Source of the DNA: JAKJEP01 sp964580995
GTDB lineage: Bacteria; Planctomycetota; Phycisphaerae; Sedimentisphaerales; SM23-30
DNA length: 37,128 bases
Assembly (NCBI GenBank): GCA_964580995.1
Contig: CAZOMV010000055.1
Coordinates: 1-37,128, forward strand
Direction of reading: 5' to 3'
Part shown: piece by piece, positions 16,210 to 23,252 of the stretch
Position numbering within the stretch: the stretch's first letter is position 1
How the letters are laid out: the number at the start of each line of letters is the position of its first letter
Translations under genes and position numbers: made by a program
Notes under the pieces: model-generated
Seen by the model: the letters and a program-made list of their open reading frames with translations, nothing else
Told to the model about the DNA's origin: nothing
The model's database searches: none

Positions 16210-16330
16210 TATTAAATCCATTTTTGCAAACTTTTCAGGACCACAAATGTTTCCGTTTTGGAGATCCCTTCCACTAGGGAGAGTGGCTCTGTCAGGAAAA
16301 TCACGAGTCCTTTGTTGGATTTAAGGTAAT

Positions 16331-16357
16331 AAAAAAAGGGCGGATTTAAGGCCGCCC
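16331..16357 (-). terminator. Intrinsic terminator of the secreted-protein gene
   Basis: Minus strand: GGGCGG, an 8-nt loop, CCGCCC, then seven T (16331-16337). It lies 27 bp after the stop at 16384. Confidence 0.9.
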
Positions 16358-16383
16358 CGGTAAGTTAGTATATAGAGGTATTA

Positions 16384-17544
16384 TTAGAAGGCATTAACTA
16401 TATATCCGGATTCGGGACCGTCATCTACAATCGGATTCCCGGATTGATCATGAGGAACTCCCAGGTAGAATGTAGCGATGGTGCTGTTGCCGCTGGAATC
16501 TTTAACTTCAAAAGTTACGCCATACGTTCGGCCGTTACCGGCGCCTTGGCGTTCGGCTCTGACTTTGAAAGAACTGGGTCCCAGAATGACAATATCATCC
16601 AGGAAGTTACCATCCCCTTTGGCGGTGGATTCTTCCGGTTCATCGCTGTAAATGGAGAGAATCGTGCCCACTTCATCTATATTTAATTGGCCATCGGTGT
16701 CATCGCCCGCGCTCAGGACACAATCGGAAAGATTGAAGGTGCGATACTTATGGTTCGGCGGCCAAAGCTCCATCAATTCGCCGACCGTTACCGCCGGTGG
16801 TGTGGCATCCCCCTTTACGGATATAGCCACGTCATCGACAGTCACCGTAGTTTGAACATTATCGTCAAAATCATGGTCCAGTCTGAATTCTATGGTTACA
16901 TCCTGGCCAGCCCACTCGGAGGGAATTTTGTAACTGCTGGTAGTGTGATAACCCAGATGCTGGGTCCAGAATTCAATGCCATAGTCCCAGTCGTTATATT
17001 CATAATTAATATCGCCGATAGGATTTTGTACGTCATCGGTGTCTAGGTAAAAGATTTGTTGTTCAGGCATGTCCGGACCATAAACAACCACCGTAAATAT
17101 ATCGGTTTCAAAGGGTGCACGGAACCGATTGTAGATTTCCATAATCACATCAAATGAAATCATATCCGCATTGACGGGCAGGGTTAATGGCTGGGATATC
17201 AAGCTGTAATCCAGATTGTCGCCGATAGGGTCTGTTGGATAGGTAGAGTCTGTTGAAAACACCGTAAGGAAATAGAATGATCCCTCTATTCGATCGTTAT
17301 TTTCGTCGTACGTTAGTGTATAGAAAGGCCAACTCGGATCCAGCGGTAAATCGCCTGGATTCAGCAGAACCGCCGCCTGGTCATACCATACCACACCGTG
17401 TGTTCCCTTCGGTTCGATGGTCCAGTAGCTCAAATTTTCGTCAAATGTGCCATTGGCCAGAGATTGGCCATACTCGGAAAATGCCGCCTGCGTACTGATA
17501 AATAACAGGCTGAACAGGGCCGCTGCGAAAAGTCCTTTTTTCAT
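16384..17544 (-). CDS. Secreted protein with signal peptide, beta-sandwich type, function unknown
   Basis: A 386-residue exported protein. MKKGLFAAALFSLLFISTQA is a clear signal peptide with cleavage near AFS/EYG. After it comes a galactose-binding-like section (about 25-250: NGTFDENLSYWTI ... VTVDDVAISV), as in carbohydrate-binding jelly-roll domains, then an Ig-like part with WPPNHKYRTFNLSD and a final VTFEVKDSSGNSTIATFYLG, a motif seen in Ig/HYR-type extracellular proteins. It is acidic and Asp/Thr-rich. No PEP-CTERM tail or catalytic motif was found. The start at 17544 is chosen over an upstream in-frame ATG because AAGGAG lies 5 nt before it and the signal peptide begins there. Confidence 0.8.
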   Translation of the reverse strand: MKKGLFAAALFSLLFISTQAAFSEYGQSLANGTFDENLSYWTIEPKGTHGVVWYDQAAVLLNPGDLPLDPSWPFYTLTYDENNDRIEGSFYFLTVFSTDSTYPTDPIGDNLDYSLISQPLTLPVNADMISFDVIMEIYNRFRAPFETDIFTVVVYGPDMPEQQIFYLDTDDVQNPIGDINYEYNDWDYGIEFWTQHLGYHTTSSYKIPSEWAGQDVTIEFRLDHDFDDNVQTTVTVDDVAISVKGDATPPAVTVGELMELWPPNHKYRTFNLSDCVLSAGDDTDGQLNIDEVGTILSIYSDEPEESTAKGDGNFLDDIVILGPSSFKVRAERQGAGNGRTYGVTFEVKDSSGNSTIATFYLGVPHDQSGNPIVDDGPESGYIVNAF

Positions 17545-17581
17545 GTGCACTCCTTTTCTGTTTACTAAATACAAATACCAG

Positions 17582-17601
17582 TTCCTGCCATCCGGCAGGA
17601 A
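17582..17601. promoter_or_regulatory. 8-bp perfect inverted repeat upstream of the secreted-protein gene
   Basis: TTCCTGCC, 4-nt spacer ATCC, GGCAGGAA, 38 bp before the start codon. No T run follows on either strand, so it looks more like an operator or leader hairpin than a terminator. Confidence 0.35.
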
Positions 17602-17704
17602 TTTACCATCTTTTTGGATTATGTGGATAGTTCTGCCGCTTCCACGATAATAATGATCGTAGTTTGCGGGAAGATTGCATTAATTTTTATTTATGGAAGG
17701 GCAA

Positions 17705-18829
17705 TTATTTAAGCGGCAGAAGGCTTTCCAGAGGAGTATACTTCAAACCCAGTGCTTTGCATACCGCGGCGCAGGTGCAATGGCCGCCCAGGGTGTTGAC
17801 CCCCTTGGCCAGGGGTTCGTTGCCTTCCAGGGCTTTTGGAAAGCCCAGATTGGCCAGCGCGAGAACATAGGGAAGGGTGGCATGGGTCAGGGCCAGGGTC
17901 GAGGTCCGGGGCACAATGCCGGGCATATTGGGGACTGCATAATGAACGACGCCGTATTTTTCGTAGGTAGGATGCGAATGGCTGGTAGTCCGGTCCACGG
18001 TTTCGATGCAGCCGCCGTGGTCGATGGCCACATCCACGATTACCGCGCCGGGTTTCATGGTTTTCACCATGTTCTCCGTGACGAGCTTGGGGCATTTGTC
18101 GCCCATGACCAACACCCCTCCGATCAGCAGGTCAGCCGCTTTCACCGCTTCGGCAATATGGGCCGCAGTGGAACTCAGGGTTTTGATCCGATGGTTAAAC
18201 AGGATTTGCAGTTGTTCCAGCCGCTGGGCGTTTTTATCAATAATGGTGACTTGGGCTCCCATTCCGACGGCGATTTGCGCGGAGTTGGTCCCCACGACTC
18301 CGCCGCCGATAATCACCACCTGGGCCGGATCGACATTCGTGACCCCTCCGAGCAGGATCCCCCGTCCGTTGTCGATTTTCTCGAGCAGGTGAGCCCCGAT
18401 CTGCACCGCGATTCGGCCGGCGACCTCGCTCATGGGGGTTAATAACGGCAGGCGGCCGTCGGGCAATTGTACCGTTTCATAGGAGATAGACGTGATTTTG
18501 CTGGATAAAAGGTGGTCAGTCAGTTTCGGATTGTCAGCCAGATGCAAAAATGTGAAAAGTACGAGATCTTTGCGGAAATATTGATATTCCGGCTCCAGCG
18601 GCTCTTTGACTTTCACCACCATCTGCGCCTGGTTCCACAAATCGCCGGCGGAAGCAATAACGGTTGCCCCGTTTTTTTGATATTCTTCATTGCCGAAACC
18701 GCTTCCCAGACCCGCATCGGCTTCAATAAGAACTTTGTGACCTTGTTGGGTGAGCGACTGGCAGCCCGCCGGTGTCAACGAAATCCGGTTCTCGCGATCT
18801 TTAATTTCCTTGGGAAATGATACTATCAT
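17705..18829 (-). CDS. ald: Alanine dehydrogenase
   Basis: NAD-dependent alanine dehydrogenase (L-alanine + NAD + water to pyruvate + ammonium + NADH), 374 residues, the usual length. The N-terminal catalytic half shows FPKEIKDRENRISLTP, the substrate-binding lysine K75 in VVKVKEP and catalytic H96 in FTFLHLA. The Rossmann half has VVIIGGGVVGTNSA, and VIVDVAIDHGG carries the catalytic Asp near position 270. AGGA lies about 10 nt before the ATG. It stands alone between the thioesterase and the secreted protein on the same strand, with 160-200 bp gaps on either side, so it is probably a separate unit; no clear terminator was found after it. Confidence 0.96.
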   Translation of the reverse strand: MIVSFPKEIKDRENRISLTPAGCQSLTQQGHKVLIEADAGLGSGFGNEEYQKNGATVIASAGDLWNQAQMVVKVKEPLEPEYQYFRKDLVLFTFLHLADNPKLTDHLLSSKITSISYETVQLPDGRLPLLTPMSEVAGRIAVQIGAHLLEKIDNGRGILLGGVTNVDPAQVVIIGGGVVGTNSAQIAVGMGAQVTIIDKNAQRLEQLQILFNHRIKTLSSTAAHIAEAVKAADLLIGGVLVMGDKCPKLVTENMVKTMKPGAVIVDVAIDHGGCIETVDRTTSHSHPTYEKYGVVHYAVPNMPGIVPRTSTLALTHATLPYVLALANLGFPKALEGNEPLAKGVNTLGGHCTCAAVCKALGLKYTPLESLLPLK

Positions 18830-19029
18830 AGGAAATAATCCTTTTTTTCATGTAAATTGCAAGCATCTCAATTACCCATACGTGTCAATATTTTGCTGCC
18901 GGCAATAAATCTTGTCAATATATAAAATCAAAAACTACCTATAAATCGGTAAGGATATTTTTCCAAAGGGAAACGGCAATGAAATTCATTGAATACCCAA
19001 TGACTACCCGGAAAAGCCTGGCAGGGGGA

Positions 19030-19458
19030 TTAGTCTGTTTTATCCGCGGGCGAAAAAAAGTCGGGCAGGGGGTGGAGGCGGCCTTCGCGATTTACATGAA
19101 CGAGAATGGTTGCACCTTCAGCAATAAGGCGATTGTCGGCGGGCCGGCGGATTTCGTAGAGGTGTTCCAGCCTTACTCGATCAATTTTTCCCAGCCGGGT
19201 GGTAATTTTTAGTTCATCATCGTAACGGGCCGGACTGCGATAGCGGATATCCAAACGAGCGATTACCAGCGTTATCCCGTTATCTTCCAAGTCTTTATAA
19301 GCATAGCCATTTTGCCGGAGCAGTTCGGTCCTGCCTAGCTCAAAATAGTTGATATACTGGCTGTGATGGACGGCGTTCTGGCGGTCCACCTCGCTATAAC
19401 GAACGCGAACAGATATTTCACAAGTACCTATATTGCAATGCTTTAGTTCTGTTTTCAT
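19030..19458 (-). CDS. Acyl-CoA thioesterase, YbgC/FadM (4HBT hot-dog) family
   Basis: A 142-residue single hot-dog domain. The catalytic region reads VRVRYSEVDRQNAVHHSQYINYFELGR, with the expected Asp in SEVD and the conserved Y-x-x-Y-F-E-x-x-R helix start; the core strand LDIRYRSPARYDDEL is also typical. Such enzymes hydrolyse acyl-CoA or acyl-ACP thioesters; chain-length preference cannot be read from sequence. The ATG at 19458 is chosen because AAGGA lies 6 nt upstream, although the frame is open to 19506. The gene-free 358 bp beyond it, up to rpsU, is AT-rich; I see no convincing promoter or structure there. Confidence 0.88.
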   Translation of the reverse strand: MKTELKHCNIGTCEISVRVRYSEVDRQNAVHHSQYINYFELGRTELLRQNGYAYKDLEDNGITLVIARLDIRYRSPARYDDELKITTRLGKIDRVRLEHLYEIRRPADNRLIAEGATILVHVNREGRLHPLPDFFSPADKTD

Positions 19459-19816
19459 CGTTATCCTTCCCGGTGAGTAAGGATTTTCTTTCCCGGCTGA
19501 AATCAAATTCCCGGGTTTTCAGTGAATATTCTAAAAGTTTATTAGGGCATTATCCAGAAATTAGCCGATCATTAAAGGGAAAAGGGTCGGAGAAAATAAG
19601 AAGTTTTTTATGATTGTAACTCGTTATTATTAAAGTGGTTATTTGATATTTGCTCTAAATTATTTCACGGGGTGGTACGAAAATTTACTAAATATTTTGG
19701 CAGGAAACCAGTCATTTTTCTTGCAGTTTTTGTCTTTTTCCCTACACTTACTGGTTCTATATTCTGTCGAAAAGTTGTACGTTTAAGGTTAATGATTTTA
19801 ATAACCGGAGAAATAG

Positions 19817-19984
19817 ATGATAAAAGTTAAGGCAAGAGGCGGCGAGAGCATTCAGCAGATGATGAAGCGTTTCAAGAAAATGTGCGAAAAAGAAGGACTC
19901 ATCAAAGACATCAAGCGACAGAGTTACTATGAAAAGCCATCGGAAAAGAAACGCCGCCGGGGCCGTAAATCCGGTTTATTTTGA
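19817..19984 (+). CDS. rpsU: Small-subunit ribosomal protein bS21
   Basis: A 55-codon gene. It begins MIKVKARGGESIQQMMKRFK and contains KKMCEKEGLIKDIKRQSYYE and a basic tail KKRRRGRKSG, the full bS21 pattern with length slightly below the E. coli 71. bS21 sits on the 30S head near the anti-Shine-Dalgarno helix and helps initiation. GGAG lies 6 nt before the ATG. It appears monocistronic, with a predicted terminator about 100 bp downstream. Too short for usual length cut-offs but unmistakable. Confidence 0.95.
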   Translation: MIKVKARGGESIQQMMKRFKKMCEKEGLIKDIKRQSYYEKPSEKKRRRGRKSGLF

Positions 19985-20082
19985 GAATAAGCCATAGTGC
20001 CACGGATTCGACAAAGCTGTCCCGGCGATTTCAGCGGAAAACGCAGGGATCGGTATTTGCTGGTCGAATGGTTCCAATATAG

Positions 20083-20113
20083 GCGGTTAGGAGATAGAAA
20101 ACCGCGATTTTTT
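20083..20113 (+). terminator. Predicted terminator downstream of rpsU
   Basis: GCGGTT (20083-20088), 11-nt loop, AACCGC (20100-20105), GA, then six T. It lies within the 306-bp gene-free stretch 19985-20290. The rest of that stretch shows only the palindrome at 20219. Confidence 0.6.
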
Positions 20114-20218
20114 AAAAATTCATGGAAGAATAGGGGGATTTGAGGATTCTTCCTGGGTTATTTATCAGCGTTTTTGTTGGTAAAACACCCAGCAGGCGGT
20201 AATGACGAATGCGTTTTG

Positions 20219-20236
20219 CTATCAACTGGTTGATAG
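20219..20236. promoter_or_regulatory. 18-bp near-perfect palindrome upstream of hppA
   Basis: CTATCAAC-TG-GTTGATAG: 8-bp arms around a 2-bp centre, 54 bp before the hppA start codon. The shape suits a dimeric repressor site. The regulator is unknown. Confidence 0.4.
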
Positions 20237-20290
20237 ATTTTCAGAAATCGTACAGGCTCAGGAAAAGTGCTTAGCCAGAAGGAGAATAAT

Positions 20291-22909
20291 GTGAGCAAGA
20301 AAGGTTGTTTGGGCATGCGGGGATTGGTATTACTGGTTGCTTCGGCGGCAGTATTCTCGATGAGCAGCCTGGTTTTCGGCCAGGATGCCGCCGCCGCCAC
20401 TGTTGCGGCACCGGCGGAAGGTGATTTTTCGCTGATGGCCTGGCCGCTGGTATTGTGGTGGATCGCCCCGCTTGGTTCGCTGGTCGCCCTGATCGCCGCC
20501 TGGGTGTTATACAAACAAGTTATCAGCGCCCCCGAAGGGGACGAAAAAATGAAAGCAATCGCCGCATACGTCCGGGAAGGTGCGATGGCCTATCTCAAAC
20601 GACAGTATAAAGTCGTGGCGATTTTCTTTGTGGTGGTATCCGTCATTCTGTACATCATGGGCCAGTATGGCTTACAGCATAAGCTGGTCTTTATCGCCTT
20701 TTTAACCGGCGGTTTCTTCAGCGGCCTTTGCGGTTTCCTTGGGATGAAGACTGCAACGCTGGCGAGCAATCGTACTGCCCAGGGCGCCAAGGAAAGCTTG
20801 AACCATGGTTTACAGATAGCCTTCCGGGCCGGGTCGGTTATGGGGCTGGTGGTCGTCGGTTTTGGCCTGCTGGATATTTCCATGTGGTTTTTAATTCTGA
20901 CTAAAATTGCTCCTGCCTTTATTAGCGGTTTTCATATGGACCTGGTCGAAGTTACCGTGGTTATGCTTTGCTTCGGAATGGGTGCCAGCAGTCAGGCATT
21001 GTTTGCCCGTTGCGGCGGCGGTATCTTTACCAAGGCGGCCGATGTGGGAGCGGACCTGGTAGGGAAGGTGGAAGCGGGCATTCCGGAAGATGATCCGCGC
21101 AATCCGGCTACGATCGCCGATAACGTCGGTGATAATGTCGGTGATGTGGCTGGTATGGGTGCGGACCTGTATGAGAGTTATTGCGGTTCGATCCTGGCCA
21201 CGACGGCGCTGGGTGTATCCGCCATGATGGCCATAAACCAACTGAGCGGCGCTGAAATGGTGGTTGCCCAGGTAAAAATGATTATCCTACCGATGATTCT
21301 GGCGGGGATTGGTATCGTGATGAGTGTGGTCGGTATCGGTATGGTGCGCACGAAAGAAGACGCCACCATGAAGCAGCTTCTGGCCGCACTGGGGCGCGGC
21401 GTCAACGGCAGCAGTGTTTTGATTATCCTGGCTACCTTGTTATTCAGTTGGCTGCTTTTGAAAGATATACCCGGAGTGAGCTGGCTGGGGATGTCCGGGG
21501 CAATTATTGCCGGTTTGGTGGCGGGTATTGTTATCGGTAAATTTACGGAATATTATACCAGTTACGATTACGCTCCCACCAAACACCTTAGCAAGCAATC
21601 CGAAACCGGCCCGGCCACGGTTATTATTGCCGGTATTGCCCTGGGTATGAAAAGCACCTGGGGCGCGCTGACCACCGTGATCGTGGCGATTATGCTCGCG
21701 TTTGGTTTCTCCGGTGGTTTTGAGGAATTTTCCCTGGGATTGTATGGAATCGGTATCTCCTCGGTAGGTATGCTGGCTACGCTGGGAATTACGCTGGCGA
21801 CGGATGCCTATGGCCCGATTGCTGACAACGCCGGCGGTAACGCCGAAATGACGCACCAGGAAGCGTATGTTCGCAAACGTACGGATGCCCTGGATAGTTT
21901 GGGGAACACGACAGCGGCGACCGGGAAAGGCTTTGCCATCGGATCGGCGGCATTGACGGCGATGGCGCTGATGGCTGCCTATATTGAGGAAATTCGGGTC
22001 GGACAGAATCGCGAAGCCGAAGAATTTATCAAAGCCCGGCAAAATGTCAAAGCCCAGCAGGTTTATTACATCGGCCACAACAAGTGGGCGGAAGTGACCG
22101 GCATGGATGAAAATGGCAAATACAAAGTCGAGGGGCTAATGGATCTAGCCCATAAGAGTAAAGAGGTTGAAGCGGGTACGGTGCTGTCCACACTTGGTAC
22201 GCCGGATGAAGAGAATATCCGAACGGCTCCGATCATGGATAAAGATGCCAAACAGCATGAGATCGAGCTGGTCAGCGCCCCGAAAGCCTCTCTCGCTCAG
22301 TATATGACTTTCTATGATATTACGTTGATGAATCCGCGAGTGATATGTGGATTATTTGCCGGCGTAATGCTGGTATTCATATTCTGTGCGATGACCATGG
22401 AAGCGGTGGGGCGGACTGCCCATTTGATGGTGAAAGAAGTTCGCCGTCAGTTTAAGGAGATCGTGGGCATTATGGAAGGTACCGGCAAGCCGGATTATGC
22501 TCGATGTGTAGAGATCGCTACGGCCGGTGCACAGAAGGAAATGGTCATTCCTTCGTTATTGGCCCTGATCGTACCGGTTGCATTCGGCCTGATATTTGGT
22601 GTGGCGGGTGTTATGGGACTTTTGGCAGGTGGCCTGAGCTGCGGTTTTGCCGTGGCGATTTTCATGGCCAATGCCGGCGGCGCCTGGGATAACGCCAAAA
22701 AGTACATCGAATCCGGTGAGATGGGTGGCAAAGGCTCCCAAAACCATAAGGCCACCGTTGTCGGCGATACCGTCGGTGATCCCTTCAAAGATACCTCCGG
22801 CCCCAGCTTGAACATCCTGATTAAGCTGATGAGCATGGTTTCCGTCGTATTTGCCGGCCTGATCGTCAAATACGCCCCCATGATTGCCGATTTGATCGGG
22901 CTGAAATAA
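20291..22909 (+). CDS. hppA: K+-dependent membrane-bound ion-translocating pyrophosphatase
   Basis: Membrane pyrophosphatase, 872 residues, coupling PPi hydrolysis to H+ or Na+ export. The substrate site is complete: GGGIFTKAADVGADLVGKVE, EDDPRNPATIADNVGDNVGD, and later GDTVGDPFKDTSGPSLNIL. GNTTAATGKGFAIGSAALTA has Ala and Gly at the two positions where K+-independent enzymes carry Lys and Thr, so it should need K+. The N-terminus looks like a signal sequence (MRGLVLLVASAAVFSMSSLVFG). The start is GTG 20291, with AAGGAG 6 nt upstream, rather than the ATG at 20267 that lacks a site. It is longer than usual (about 660-800): a hydrophilic insert (about residues 565-675) separates two membrane helices. 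Na+ versus H+ selectivity could not be decided. Confidence 0.95.
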   Translation: MSKKGCLGMRGLVLLVASAAVFSMSSLVFGQDAAAATVAAPAEGDFSLMAWPLVLWWIAPLGSLVALIAAWVLYKQVISAPEGDEKMKAIAAYVREGAMAYLKRQYKVVAIFFVVVSVILYIMGQYGLQHKLVFIAFLTGGFFSGLCGFLGMKTATLASNRTAQGAKESLNHGLQIAFRAGSVMGLVVVGFGLLDISMWFLILTKIAPAFISGFHMDLVEVTVVMLCFGMGASSQALFARCGGGIFTKAADVGADLVGKVEAGIPEDDPRNPATIADNVGDNVGDVAGMGADLYESYCGSILATTALGVSAMMAINQLSGAEMVVAQVKMIILPMILAGIGIVMSVVGIGMVRTKEDATMKQLLAALGRGVNGSSVLIILATLLFSWLLLKDIPGVSWLGMSGAIIAGLVAGIVIGKFTEYYTSYDYAPTKHLSKQSETGPATVIIAGIALGMKSTWGALTTVIVAIMLAFGFSGGFEEFSLGLYGIGISSVGMLATLGITLATDAYGPIADNAGGNAEMTHQEAYVRKRTDALDSLGNTTAATGKGFAIGSAALTAMALMAAYIEEIRVGQNREAEEFIKARQNVKAQQVYYIGHNKWAEVTGMDENGKYKVEGLMDLAHKSKEVEAGTVLSTLGTPDEENIRTAPIMDKDAKQHEIELVSAPKASLAQYMTFYDITLMNPRVICGLFAGVMLVFIFCAMTMEAVGRTAHLMVKEVRRQFKEIVGIMEGTGKPDYARCVEIATAGAQKEMVIPSLLALIVPVAFGLIFGVAGVMGLLAGGLSCGFAVAIFMANAGGAWDNAKKYIESGEMGGKGSQNHKATVVGDTVGDPFKDTSGPSLNILIKLMSMVSVVFAGLIVKYAPMIADLIGLK

Positions 22910-22939
22910 TTACTGACCTCGATTGTCGGAAAATTAAAC

Positions 22940-22985
22940 CAGAGATTTCAAAGGACTTATACTCTTTTGGAGTCTCTGTTTTTTT
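22940..22985 (+). terminator. Intrinsic terminator of hppA
   Basis: CAGAGATTTCAAAGG pairs with CTTTTGGAGTCTCTG (15 positions, a few G-T) around a 9-nt loop, followed by a run of seven T. It starts 31 bp after the stop. The remaining gene-free sequence to 23252 holds the clpC promoter. Confidence 0.92.
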
Positions 22986-23183
22986 AGAATGAGATTCATA
23001 AAATACCAAGGATCTATTTATAAGACGAGCCGGAAAAAATGTGCGGAAATAGCTTGTTTTAAAGATTATGTGGCAAATAGTTACGCATTTTTTGCCGATA
23101 GGGCTAACATAGCGGTTTTACTGCTTATTCAGGAAAGAATCCCGGATCGGAAAGGATGCGACAGGAGAATAATTCGTTCCCGC

Positions 23184-23212
23184 TTGAATAATGACGATAA
23201 ACCTAATACAAT
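23184..23212 (+). promoter_or_regulatory. Predicted sigma70-type promoter of clpC
   Basis: TTGAAT (23184-23189), 17 nt, TACAAT (23207-23212); expected start near 23219, giving a leader of about 34 nt with GGAG 6 nt before the ATG. No CIRCE-type inverted repeat was found. Confidence 0.6.
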
Positions 23213-23252
23213 GTAATAAGTGGGAAATAGGTAGAGAGGATCGGAGTAAATA

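Noticed and set aside
22989..23216. 75-codon plus-strand frame between hppA and clpC
   Set aside because: It starts right after the hppA terminator with no ribosome site and overlaps the predicted clpC promoter; the peptide shows no family features.
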